NCBI RefSeq assembly: GCF_007990545.2
Contig: NZ_AP019829.2
Location: forward strand, 1,178,001-1,242,000
DNA: 64,000 nucleotides
Direction of reading: 5' to 3'
Source of the DNA: Leptotrichia wadei
GTDB lineage: Bacteria > Fusobacteriota > Fusobacteriia > Fusobacteriales > Leptotrichiaceae
The position numbers were made by a program, and so were the translations under genes. Below the pieces are notes generated by a model. The model searched no databases. It worked only from the letters and a program-made list of their open reading frames with translations, and was not told the DNA's origin. Shown in pieces: positions 9,177-18,172 of this stretch (positions within the stretch are counted from its first letter, which is position 1; each line of letters opens with the position of its first letter).

Positions 9177-10565
9177 TTGAATTTTGATGAAGCATTTAAA
9201 ATACTGGAAATAGACCCGACGGATGATAAAAAGAAAATAAAAATTGCATATTCTGAAATGTTGAAAAAATATCATCCTGAGGAATTTCCTGAGATATTTA
9301 TGAAGACTAATGAAGCATATAGAGTTGCTTTGGAGTTTGAAAAAGCTGATTTTGATGAAGTGAAATCAGAGAATAAGATGACTGAAAAAAATAATGAAAA
9401 TGAAGAATTTTTTGAAAGAGTAAAAAAGAATTTTGAAGAAAATAAAGAAAAATCTTTTTTTGAAAATTTTGAAGATATTTTTTCTGATGAAAAAAATGAA
9501 AGTGAATTTGAGAATATTTTTTCTAATAAAAATAATTATGTGAATAAAAAAACTTTTGAAGAATCTGAAGAGTTTTCAAATATTTTTGATGAAAAGAAAA
9601 ATTTAAAAAAATCAATATCTGAATGGATAGAGGGATTGAAGAGTCTTATTTTATCTGAAAAGCGACCGCTTACAGAATATAGGAAAATTTTACGGGAATT
9701 TCATTTTAATTTTGATAACTTGGAAAAAAAGCAGATTAGAGAAATTTTCCAAAAAAGTGAATTGTATAATTATGCTTGGAGAAATTTGACTAGAATTGAA
9801 ATAGAACTTTTAATTTATAATTTGAATAGTTCTGATGAGATTGTTGATATTTTAGGAGAAACTTGGGCAGATTCTGGGAAAAATGAAAACACGAGCTTAA
9901 ATAAAATTGCAAAAAAAATTTCAAGTGAAAATTTTTTAGAAAATGAAGAGGGATATGAGCAGTTTATTCAGGATTATTTTAATATTAATGTTTTTAAATT
10001 ATTTAAAAAAAATGTTGCATTGTATTCCTATCGGGATATTGAGCAAGTTGGTAATACTTTTAAATTTGTATTTTATAAAATAAAAAATGAATATATTGAA
10101 ATTAATAATTATATGAAAATTTTGGGAATGGGCTATAAAGATGGTCTTGAAGCAAAAATAACCGTATTTATAATGTTTATGTTTTTATCAACTATTATAG
10201 CTTTATTTTTTCTAGATACTAATGTTGCATGGAATATAACAGTCTTTGGAGGAATTTTTTTTACAATCATAGACTGGCTTAACATTATTTATGAAAAAGA
10301 TTTTGGCTGGAGTATGAGATGCGGATTTTCAAACTATTTATTTATACTAATGACTATAATTTTTTTGGGAAGATTAATAGTTATTGGAAATGCAGAATAT
10401 GATTCATCATTCTCAAAATTTTTACTATATTTTTTATTAATATCTCAATATTTATTTATAAATATTATTTTATTTATAAAAATGGTAACGACAACTTATG
10501 TAAGATATGAAAAAATAAAAGAATTTTCAAAAAAAATTTTGAATGTCTTTGTTTTAAAAAGATAA
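9177..10565 (+). CDS. J-like domain membrane protein, copy 1
   Basis: A protein of 463 residues with an N-terminal J-like domain (about residues 1-55), a long acidic, disordered middle rich in Glu/Asn/Phe, a helical region, and about four membrane segments in the last 150 residues. The J helix II-III loop reads YHPEEFPE, so the HPD motif that triggers Hsp70 ATPase is HPE here (His33-Pro34-Glu35). The protein would be anchored with its J-like head in the cytosol. I choose the TTG at 9177 as the start: it sits eight bases from GGGAG (9164-9168) and aligns exactly with the start of the second copy; ATG 9171 is too close to that site. It is followed 19 bases later by its paralogue and then by an Hsp70 gene. 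The cochaperone role is inference. Confidence 0.8.
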   Translation: MNFDEAFKILEIDPTDDKKKIKIAYSEMLKKYHPEEFPEIFMKTNEAYRVALEFEKADFDEVKSENKMTEKNNENEEFFERVKKNFEENKEKSFFENFEDIFSDEKNESEFENIFSNKNNYVNKKTFEESEEFSNIFDEKKNLKKSISEWIEGLKSLILSEKRPLTEYRKILREFHFNFDNLEKKQIREIFQKSELYNYAWRNLTRIEIELLIYNLNSSDEIVDILGETWADSGKNENTSLNKIAKKISSENFLENEEGYEQFIQDYFNINVFKLFKKNVALYSYRDIEQVGNTFKFVFYKIKNEYIEINNYMKILGMGYKDGLEAKITVFIMFMFLSTIIALFFLDTNVAWNITVFGGIFFTIIDWLNIIYEKDFGWSMRCGFSNYLFILMTIIFLGRLIVIGNAEYDSSFSKFLLYFLLISQYLFINIILFIKMVTTTYVRYEKIKEFSKKILNVFVLKR

Positions 10566-10584
10566 AAAATAAGGAGTGATAATT

Positions 10585-11895
10585 TTGAATTTTGACAAAG
10601 CCTTTAAAATACTAGAAATAGAGCCAACAGATGATAAGAAGAAAATAAAAATTGCATATTCTAAAATGTTGAAAGAATATCATCCAGAAGAGTTTCCTGA
10701 GATGTTTATGAAGATTCGGGAAGCGTATCAGACTGCTTTGGCGTTTGAAGAATATAATTTTGATGAAGTAAAATACAATAAAACGAATTTTAAAAATAGA
10801 AATTTTTTTGAAATTGAAAAAAATTTTGAAAATGATGATTATGAGGAGATTTTTTTTGAAAATGATATTCAAAATACAGGTATTGAGGATGAAGAATTTT
10901 CTGATGTTTTTAGTGGAAAATATGAATGGATGGAAGAAAATCTAAAGTCTTGGCTAAAAGAGATTCGCAGAATTTTAAACAGAGAAAAAGTTTCTTTTAT
11001 TTACTTAAAAGTTTTTTTGAAAAGATTTGATAAGTTTTCAGATGATGAAAAGTCTAGAATTAGGGATATTTTAGGATTGGAAAATAATGATTTTGAAGAT
11101 AATTTGATTTTAAAATCAGAGAATCTTTTTGAATTTGAAAAAGAATACATTATTTCCTGTTTGTCAAATAATAAAAATGAATTTGGGGAAATAAAGGGGC
11201 TTTATAACAGTAAAGAGGAAAAAGATAATGATAAAGCTTTGGAAAATTTTGTGGAAAGATATTTTAATGTGAAAAAGTTGAATATTTTTGGATTTTTTAT
11301 ATTTTGGAATATTTATCGTGGAAATTATAGGTATCTTGATATAAAAATAAATAAAAAAATTCACAATTTATTTTTTAATTTGACAAATAATTTATTATTA
11401 AAAAGAATAGTTTATAGTTATAAAAAAATAAAAAATATATTTTATCATTTAGAAATTACTTGCGAAGACGATATTGGAGAAGATGACGCTTTTATACACA
11501 CTCTAATATTTCTTCTTAGTTGTATTGCGCTAATTTTTATTTGCATATTTAGTTTACCAGCAATAATAAATACAAAGGAAATAGATTATAGAAATGTCGT
11601 AAAAAGTTTTGAATTAGTTAAAATTTATTGGATCGTACTTACAGTTACAAGAACTTATTTGGATTTTTCGCTTGCAAAACGTGGAAATAACTTAAATATG
11701 GCGAGTATGTTGAATATACAAATAATTCTGCTTGGAAGTTATTTAATTTCTATTTATTTTAATTATAAAATTAAAAACTTTTGGCTGTTTGGAATATTAA
11801 TATGGATGATTATAAAATTAATAATTGTAAATAGAATAAAATATTTAAGATTGAAAAATTATGCGAAACAAATACTGGACAAAATATATAATTAA
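10585..11895 (+). CDS. J-like domain membrane protein, copy 2
   Basis: Paralogue of the preceding gene with the same plan: N-terminal J-like domain with YHPEEFPE (HPE again at residues 33-35), acidic linker, helical region and about four C-terminal membrane segments (for example LIFLLSCIALIFICIFSL). The first 40 residues are nearly identical in the two proteins while the rest has diverged strongly, which points to selection on the J-like face. The TTG at 10585 lies eight bases after AAGGAG; the GTG at 10576 overlaps that site. An Hsp70 gene starts 31 bases downstream. The twin copies may form a heteromer or serve different clients. Confidence 0.8.
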   Translation: MNFDKAFKILEIEPTDDKKKIKIAYSKMLKEYHPEEFPEMFMKIREAYQTALAFEEYNFDEVKYNKTNFKNRNFFEIEKNFENDDYEEIFFENDIQNTGIEDEEFSDVFSGKYEWMEENLKSWLKEIRRILNREKVSFIYLKVFLKRFDKFSDDEKSRIRDILGLENNDFEDNLILKSENLFEFEKEYIISCLSNNKNEFGEIKGLYNSKEEKDNDKALENFVERYFNVKKLNIFGFFIFWNIYRGNYRYLDIKINKKIHNLFFNLTNNLLLKRIVYSYKKIKNIFYHLEITCEDDIGEDDAFIHTLIFLLSCIALIFICIFSLPAIINTKEIDYRNVVKSFELVKIYWIVLTVTRTYLDFSLAKRGNNLNMASMLNIQIILLGSYLISIYFNYKIKNFWLFGILIWMIIKLIIVNRIKYLRLKNYAKQILDKIYN

Positions 11896-11926
11896 AAAAG
11901 AAAAATAGTGATGGAGGAAAGTAAAA

Positions 11927-13741
11927 ATGGGAAGAATGATTGGAATCGACTTGGGAACAACTAATAGTTTGGCAACATATATTGATGATAATGGAGAAAT
12001 ACAATTTATAAAAAATGAATATGGAAATATTTTGATTCCGTCTGTTGTGGGAATTGATGAAAATGATGCAATAATTGTAGGGGAATTGGCAAAAGAGAGA
12101 AGAATGATGAATGCAGGCGAAACTGCGAGTAATTTTAAAAGAAGAATGGGAACAGATGCAAAAATTAAAGTTAAAAATAGAACTTTTGATGCACAAATGT
12201 TATCTTCATTTGTTTTGAAACATTTAAAGGAAAATGCTGAAAAACAGCTAAGTGAAAAAATAGATAGAGCAATAATAAGTGTACCTGCATATTTTAACGA
12301 TAAACAGCGTAGAGATACAAAAATGGCGGCAGAATTAGCGGGACTTACAGTAGAAAGACTTATAAATGAACCAACAGCTGCAGCAATGTCGCTTGGAAGT
12401 CATATTTTAGATCAGAATTTAAAATTTATTGTGCTCGACTTGGGCGGAGGAACATTTGATGTTACTTTGCTCGAAACATTTGAAAATATTATGGAAGTGC
12501 TGTCAATAAGTGGAGATACAATGCTTGGAGGAGAGGATTTCACCACTAAAATTTGTGAAATTTTTTTGAAAAATATCAAGTTATCAATAGCAGATTTGAG
12601 TCGTGATGAAAGAACGAAATTATACACAAAAGCAGATAGAGCAAAAAAATTAATAAGCTTGAAGAATGTAGAAATCGAGATGGAAATTAAAGGAAAAAAA
12701 TATAAATCAGAAATTACACAAGAGAATTTTAGAGAGACTGTAAAACCATTGCTTGTAAAAATGAAAGTTGCGATTGATAAGGCTCTGCAAGATGGAAATA
12801 CAGATGCTAGGGAAATTGAAAAGGTTATTTTAGTTGGAGGAGCAGTAAAATTAGGAATTATTGAAGAATTTGTGGAAAAATATTTTCATAAAATGCGTGG
12901 AGAAAAAATCTATTTTAATAACGATGATTTTATTGAAAATAATAAACTAGTATCAATAGCAGCTGATCCCGATACAGTTGTGGCTTATGGTGTTGGAATC
13001 GCAGTTGGAATGAAGGAAAGAAACAAAGTATTTAAAGAGAGAATTCTGACTGATGTGTGCCCATTTACTCTAGGAACAGAAATCGTAGGAAGACGATTCG
13101 CACCGATTATTCCTAGAAATACCACAGTTCCCACAAGTAGATCTGAATATTTTTACACAATAGAAGACTATCAAAGTCAAGTAACTGTCGGAATTTATCA
13201 AGGAGAAAGTTTGAACATAGATGATAACTTATTTTTGGGAGAATTTTTACTAGATGTGCCACAAAACTTAGCAGGAAAAGAAGCCATAAATGTGAGATTT
13301 ACTTACGATATAAATGGTATTTTGGAAGTAGAAGCAAAAGTTGTGAGTACAGGAGTTAAAAAAAGTAAATTAATTATAAATGGTGATTTATCAGAAGAAG
13401 AAAAAAACGAGAAAATAAAAATGCTGGAAGAAATAAAAATTCAGTCTGAAAATAAAAATAAGGATAAACTGCTGCTTGAGAGAGCAAATAGAATCTATGC
13501 TGAAATAGTGAATACAGAAATTAGAAATCATATTTCTGAATATTTAGAAAATTACCAAAAAATTGTAGTAACAGGCGACAGAATCCGTATTCAAAAGACA
13601 AAAAAGAGTTTTTCAGAATTTCTTGACAAAATTGATCCTGAAATTAATGACATGAGTGTAGAAGATATTTTGAAAGATTTTGAAGATGAAACGGAAGAGG
13701 AAGATATGAAAGAAGAAGATGAACTAGAATTTTGGAATTAA
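11927..13741 (+). CDS. divergent Hsp70 (DnaK-family) chaperone
   Basis: An Hsp70 of 604 residues. The nucleotide-binding domain is intact: IGIDLGTTNS at residues 5-14, NEPTAAAMSLG, LDLGGGTFDVTLLE near residue 165, and the adenosine motif LVGGAVKLGIIEEF. The substrate-binding half is present but atypical (TLGTEIVGRRFAPIIPRNTT), with a shortened helical lid and an acidic tail (DETEEEDMKEEDELEFWN). It lacks grpE or a standard dnaJ next to it, unlike a housekeeping dnaK operon, and follows two membrane J-like genes. That context suggests a specialised, membrane-directed Hsp70 working with them. The start has a GATGGAGG site nine bases upstream. Confidence 0.9.
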   Translation: MGRMIGIDLGTTNSLATYIDDNGEIQFIKNEYGNILIPSVVGIDENDAIIVGELAKERRMMNAGETASNFKRRMGTDAKIKVKNRTFDAQMLSSFVLKHLKENAEKQLSEKIDRAIISVPAYFNDKQRRDTKMAAELAGLTVERLINEPTAAAMSLGSHILDQNLKFIVLDLGGGTFDVTLLETFENIMEVLSISGDTMLGGEDFTTKICEIFLKNIKLSIADLSRDERTKLYTKADRAKKLISLKNVEIEMEIKGKKYKSEITQENFRETVKPLLVKMKVAIDKALQDGNTDAREIEKVILVGGAVKLGIIEEFVEKYFHKMRGEKIYFNNDDFIENNKLVSIAADPDTVVAYGVGIAVGMKERNKVFKERILTDVCPFTLGTEIVGRRFAPIIPRNTTVPTSRSEYFYTIEDYQSQVTVGIYQGESLNIDDNLFLGEFLLDVPQNLAGKEAINVRFTYDINGILEVEAKVVSTGVKKSKLIINGDLSEEEKNEKIKMLEEIKIQSENKNKDKLLLERANRIYAEIVNTEIRNHISEYLENYQKIVVTGDRIRIQKTKKSFSEFLDKIDPEINDMSVEDILKDFEDETEEEDMKEEDELEFWN

Positions 13742-13880
13742 AAAATGATTCTTAATTATGAAGAAAAATAATTAAATATTTAAATTTTAATGATTTTGAA
13801 ATTGTGAAAAATGAGGTAAAATATATTAAAGTGAAAAAATATAAAATATTTTTTTAATAATAAAATTTTTTTATTATAAC

Positions 13881-13900
13881 TTATAGATTCTATAAATAAT
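13881..13900 (+). promoter_or_regulatory. recurrent upstream motif (copy 1), palindromic here
   Basis: TTATAGATTCTATAA is a perfect 7+1+7 palindrome followed by ATAAT, 30 bases before the start of the first DKNYY gene. Similar motifs lie upstream of six minus-strand genes in the window, so this may be a promoter or operator element. Confidence 0.35.
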
Positions 13901-13929
13901 TTATGAAATTAAAAAGAGGTGAAGTAGTT

Positions 13930-14826
13930 ATGAAAAGAAAAAATTTATTGAAAATATTGGGGTTATTGATTTTGTCAGGAAATGTTGCAAGTGCTAAATA
14001 TTTAGGAAAACTTGAGAAAACTTATTCTAAAACTTCAGATTATAAAATGAAAATTACGAGTGTTAAAAGTGGAAAAAGTAAGAGAAATGTTTCAAAAATG
14101 TTAAGTAATCAAGAAATTGATTTGAAACTTATTGAAAAAATTGGGGATTCAAATTATTTTAGAAATAAAAATGGGATTTATTATAAAAGTGGAGAAAAAG
14201 TTTTGAAATTGGATGGAGTTGATAAAGATAGTTTTGAAGTTATGAAATTTGGAAATTATGGGAAAGATAAGAATAGTGTTTTTTATCATAATAGAAAATT
14301 GGATGGTGTTAAACCAATTGGATTTGAGGAACTGGATGAAAGATTTGCGACATATGAAGGTGTTCTTTTTCATAATGGAGAAAAAGTTGAGGGAGTGAGA
14401 AGAATTGAGAGTGGCGATATGGATATGAATGGTCTTGAGAGAATTAGAGTTTCTGATCATTGGGATCTAGGGTACTCAAATTATTTCAAAAATAAAGATG
14501 GAATTTATTATGCGGGGGAAAGTAAATTTCTTAAATTGAACGGTGCAGATAAAGATAGCTTTAGTGTGACTTTTAAAGGAAAATATGGAAAAGATAAAAA
14601 CAGTGTCTATTATCAAGATAAAAAAATGGACGGTGTAAAACCAAGTGAATTTATAGAGTTAAATGATATTTTTGCAAAAGATCGAAATAATATTTATATT
14701 GATGGGAAAAAACTTGAGAATTTTGAGGCAAGAGATTTTTTGATTTTGGATGAAAAGAGATTCGAGTATAAAAATAAGAAATATTATTATGATAAAAAAA
14801 GTAAAACTGTTAAAGAAGATAAATAA
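13930..14826 (+). CDS. secreted DKNYY-repeat protein, short form
   Basis: A protein of 298 residues with a signal peptide (MKRKNLLKILGLLILSG, predicted cut after VASA) and about six DKNYY-type repeats such as KDKNSVFY, NKDGIYY and KDKNSVYY, spaced 20-30 residues apart and linked by DGVKPIGFEEL-like segments. The DKNYY family (named for the motif) occurs in Fusobacteria and Bacteroidetes on the surface or in the periplasm; the function is unknown. The ATG at 13930 follows AGAGGTG and gives a clean signal peptide, so I prefer it to the ATG at 13903 that precedes this site. The start of the next gene product is closely similar, so the two are paralogues. Confidence 0.85.
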   Translation: MKRKNLLKILGLLILSGNVASAKYLGKLEKTYSKTSDYKMKITSVKSGKSKRNVSKMLSNQEIDLKLIEKIGDSNYFRNKNGIYYKSGEKVLKLDGVDKDSFEVMKFGNYGKDKNSVFYHNRKLDGVKPIGFEELDERFATYEGVLFHNGEKVEGVRRIESGDMDMNGLERIRVSDHWDLGYSNYFKNKDGIYYAGESKFLKLNGADKDSFSVTFKGKYGKDKNSVYYQDKKMDGVKPSEFIELNDIFAKDRNNIYIDGKKLENFEARDFLILDEKRFEYKNKKYYYDKKSKTVKEDK

Positions 14827-14941
14827 ATTGAAAAAATTTTTTAAAGTTATCAGACAGAACTAATATTATTTTTTTTAAAGGATCTTGAATAAATTTACCA
14901 TTTTAAATAGAAAAAAATTTAAAAATGACAAGGAGTAAAAT

Positions 14942-17900
14942 ATGAAAAGAAAAAGTTTACTAAAAATATTGGTTTTATTTATTTTAGCGGGAACTATTGC
15001 AAATGCTGAGTATTTGAAAAAGGATGGAGAAGTTTATTATGAAATGCCATATCTTGAAATTAAGTTGAAAGTGAAAGATGCGGATGCGAAGACTTTTGAA
15101 AATTTGGGAGAAGATAAGATGAAAATTATCGGCTATTTTGGAAAAGATAGCAAAAATGTTTATTTTCTTGGGAAAAAATTAAAAGATGTTTCAACTAAAA
15201 AATTTGAAATTTTGGATGAAAAGTATGTGAAGGATTACAAAAATTTGTATAATCTTAAAACTGATTCACTTTCCTTTTTTTCAATTGATGAAATAAAACC
15301 GAAAAAAGTGTCGATTGATGGACTTGATGTGAAAAGTTTTAAAGTTTTAGAAAATAAAAAAGCTTCTTTAACAGACTATTATACGGATAAAAATAGCGTT
15401 TATTTTCATAAAGATGATTTGAGAAAAATAACTGGAGCGGATAAAAATTCTTTTGAAATTTTGGAGGAGTATATTGCCAGAGATAAAAATAATGTTTATT
15501 CTAAAGGGGAAAAGCTAGGAAATATAGATATTAAAAGTTTTAAATATTTTGAAGATGGGCTAGCAAAAGATAAGAACAGAGTTTTTTACATTGAGGATAA
15601 TAAAGATGTTACAGGAGTAGATGCGAAAACTTTTGAAAGAATGGGAGAAAGTTATTATTTTAGAGATAAAAATAATATCTTTGCTTTAAAGGATTATAAT
15701 CCTTATGATTTGGAAATGTTGAAAAATATTGATAGAAATAGTTTTAATACTTTGAGTAAGGAAATCGGGAAGGATAAAAATGGAGTTTATTATTTTGGAG
15801 AAAAAATAGATGGAATTTCTTCAGATAATGCTAAAATTGTTGAAGCGTTGGGAAATAGCGACTATATTCTTCAAAGTGGCAACGACCATTATTTGATGAC
15901 TGTAAATGAAAAGGATTCAGATAACAATGAAAGATTTGAAATAAAGAAAATAGATAGCTTGAATATTGATTTTGATACATTTAAATATTTTGAGATGTCT
16001 AATTTGTATAAAGATAAAAATAGTTTTTATTATCATTCAGATAATGACTTGAAAAAAATTAAAAGCAACATTGATGTGAAAAGTGCTGAAAAAGTGCTGA
16101 AATTAAATGATTTTATAAAGGATAAAAATAACCTTTATTATTATTCTAACGGAAAAATTGAGAAGATTAATTTGAAAATAGATGTAAATAATTTGGAATA
16201 CTTGGATGATGGAAATTCTACTTTTAGTAATTATTTGAGAGATGGGAAAAATATTTACTTTGTGGATAATGAGTATGGAAAAGTAAAAATTATGAAAAAT
16301 GTTGATAGAAATACATTTAAAGTTGTAAACGGAAATTATGGAGTGGATAGTAAAAATGTTTATTGTTTTGGAGAAAAATTGGATTTTGTAGGACTAGATG
16401 GGCTTAAAATTTTTAATGAGACTTATTTGAAAGATAATAAAAATGTTTATGAAATTTCTGCAAATGATAATGACAAAGTGAAAGTAGAACCGATTAAAAA
16501 TCTTAATATTGATGTGGCAAGTTTTGAAGATATTTTTGGTGGATTAAATTACAAAGATAAAAATTCAGTTTATTATGTTGATGAAAATAATGGAGAAGTC
16601 TCTTTGAAAATATTAAAAGGAGCAGATCCAGCTACATTTGAGTTTGGAATTATTTCAAAAGATAAAAATAGTGTTTTTATTGGAAATCAAAAGTTGAAAG
16701 GTGTGAGTTCTAAAGGATTTGAAGTATTAAATGATAGTTTAGATTTTGTAAAAGATTACAAGAATGTTTACTATTTGGATAGAGAAAGTGATGGAATTAC
16801 TTATAAAGTGGAAGTTTTAGATACAAAAGGAGTTGACATTCCGAGTTTTGAATTTTTTGGGAATTCTTACAACAAATATTACAAAGATAAGAATAACATA
16901 TATTTGTTAAATGATAGAGATGACAAAATGAAACTTGAAAAATTGGCTGGTGCAAATCCAAAAACATTTGAAATTATGGATGGTAATTTTGCAAGAGATG
17001 ATAAAAATCTTTATATTTTTGAGTATAAAGTGGATGGAATTGATCCAAAGACATTTGAAGCATTGAACTATGAAATGATAAAAGATAAAAATGGAGTGTA
17101 TTTTTTGGAAAATATTTCAGAAGAAAATGAAAATTCAGAAATAAAAACTAAAAAGTTGAACTTAAAAGGATTGGATTTGAGAAGTTTTAAAAAAGTTGAT
17201 GATAGCGATTATTATTTTAAAGATAAAAATAGTATTTATTACGAGGATTCTGGAAATTTACATAAAATAGAAAGTGCTGACTTGAAAACATTCAAAGACT
17301 TGGATTATAATTTTGCGAAAGATAAAAATAATATTTATTATAAAAATAAAAAATTGGATGGAATCGATGCTGCAAGTTTTGAAAAAATAGAATTTAATTT
17401 TATAAAAGATAAAAACAGACTTTATAAAATTGACGAAGATGAAGAAAAAAATGAGATAAAATTAATTCCAATCAATGAAAAAGTCAATCTTGAAAATTTT
17501 GAAGAAATTGGTGGAAATTATTATAAAGACGATAAAAATCTCTATTATTTTGGAGAAAATGAGTTTAAGAAAATAGAAGAAGCAGATCCAGATTCATTTA
17601 AATATGACAATGAAAATTATACTTTTATTGCAAAAGATAAAAACAATGTTTATTTTGAAGGAGAAAAAGTGAAAGGAATAGATGTTAAGAGTGCCGAAGG
17701 AATAGACGGGCTTTGGATGAAAGATAAAAATAGTGTGTTTTATCGAGGGAAGAAATTGGAGAAAATCAGTTCAAATAAATTTCAATATTTTGACGGTGGA
17801 ATTTCGTATGACAAAATTTTGATTGACAAAAATGGAGCTTATAAATTGCTAGAAAGTGAAAACCAGAAAGATAAAATAATTCCACTCGACAGCAAAAATA

Positions 17901-18145
17901 TTGACTTAAAAACTCTTGAAAGATTTGATACACCAATAGATGGTTCAAATTATTTCAAAGATAAAAACGGAGTTTATTTCTTGAACGGAGAAAAATTTGT
18001 GAAAATAAATGGAGCGGATAGAAATAGTTTTGAAGTAACGATGAGCGGGAAATATGGGAAAGATAAGAATAATGTTTATTTTGAAGGAAAGAAAATGGAA
18101 GGGGAGAATCCGAAGGAATTTGAGGAGATTGATATTAATGATTAG
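14942..18145 (+). CDS. large secreted DKNYY-repeat protein
   Basis: A 1067-residue exported protein made almost wholly of repeats after a signal peptide (MKRKSLLKILVLFILAG, predicted cut after ANA). I count about 27 copies of a KDKNxVYY-like motif, for example KDKNSVYY, KDKNNIYY and KDDKNLYY, each followed by a short turn and an ADxxSFEVL-like segment that makes a second half-repeat. This resembles a long solenoid or a chain of small beta units that could bind polymers or ions at the surface; the function is not known. AAGGAG lies six bases before the ATG. The AAA/PD-(D/E)XK gene starts 27 bases downstream, so the two are probably cotranscribed. Confidence 0.87.
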   Translation: MKRKSLLKILVLFILAGTIANAEYLKKDGEVYYEMPYLEIKLKVKDADAKTFENLGEDKMKIIGYFGKDSKNVYFLGKKLKDVSTKKFEILDEKYVKDYKNLYNLKTDSLSFFSIDEIKPKKVSIDGLDVKSFKVLENKKASLTDYYTDKNSVYFHKDDLRKITGADKNSFEILEEYIARDKNNVYSKGEKLGNIDIKSFKYFEDGLAKDKNRVFYIEDNKDVTGVDAKTFERMGESYYFRDKNNIFALKDYNPYDLEMLKNIDRNSFNTLSKEIGKDKNGVYYFGEKIDGISSDNAKIVEALGNSDYILQSGNDHYLMTVNEKDSDNNERFEIKKIDSLNIDFDTFKYFEMSNLYKDKNSFYYHSDNDLKKIKSNIDVKSAEKVLKLNDFIKDKNNLYYYSNGKIEKINLKIDVNNLEYLDDGNSTFSNYLRDGKNIYFVDNEYGKVKIMKNVDRNTFKVVNGNYGVDSKNVYCFGEKLDFVGLDGLKIFNETYLKDNKNVYEISANDNDKVKVEPIKNLNIDVASFEDIFGGLNYKDKNSVYYVDENNGEVSLKILKGADPATFEFGIISKDKNSVFIGNQKLKGVSSKGFEVLNDSLDFVKDYKNVYYLDRESDGITYKVEVLDTKGVDIPSFEFFGNSYNKYYKDKNNIYLLNDRDDKMKLEKLAGANPKTFEIMDGNFARDDKNLYIFEYKVDGIDPKTFEALNYEMIKDKNGVYFLENISEENENSEIKTKKLNLKGLDLRSFKKVDDSDYYFKDKNSIYYEDSGNLHKIESADLKTFKDLDYNFAKDKNNIYYKNKKLDGIDAASFEKIEFNFIKDKNRLYKIDEDEEKNEIKLIPINEKVNLENFEEIGGNYYKDDKNLYYFGENEFKKIEEADPDSFKYDNENYTFIAKDKNNVYFEGEKVKGIDVKSAEGIDGLWMKDKNSVFYRGKKLEKISSNKFQYFDGGISYDKILIDKNGAYKLLESENQKDKIIPLDSKNIDLKTLERFDTPIDGSNYFKDKNGVYFLNGEKFVKINGADRNSFEVTMSGKYGKDKNNVYFEGKKMEGENPKEFEEIDIND

Positions 18146-18172
18146 TAAAAATGAAAGGAAGGGGTATTCGAT

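Noticed and set aside
11810-12196. Leftward 128-codon Cys/Ser-rich frame over the J-like/Hsp70 junction
   Set aside because: It is antisense to conserved Hsp70 residues and spans a gene boundary; no start signal.
11927-13741. Housekeeping dnaK
   Set aside because: No grpE, hrcA or standard dnaJ adjoin it, the substrate domain is atypical, and the tail lacks the usual DnaK end.
14942-18145. CRISPR-like or tandem DNA repeats in the DKNYY gene
   Set aside because: The repeats are degenerate at DNA level, in frame, and encode protein repeats; no uniform spacer pattern exists here or elsewhere in the window.
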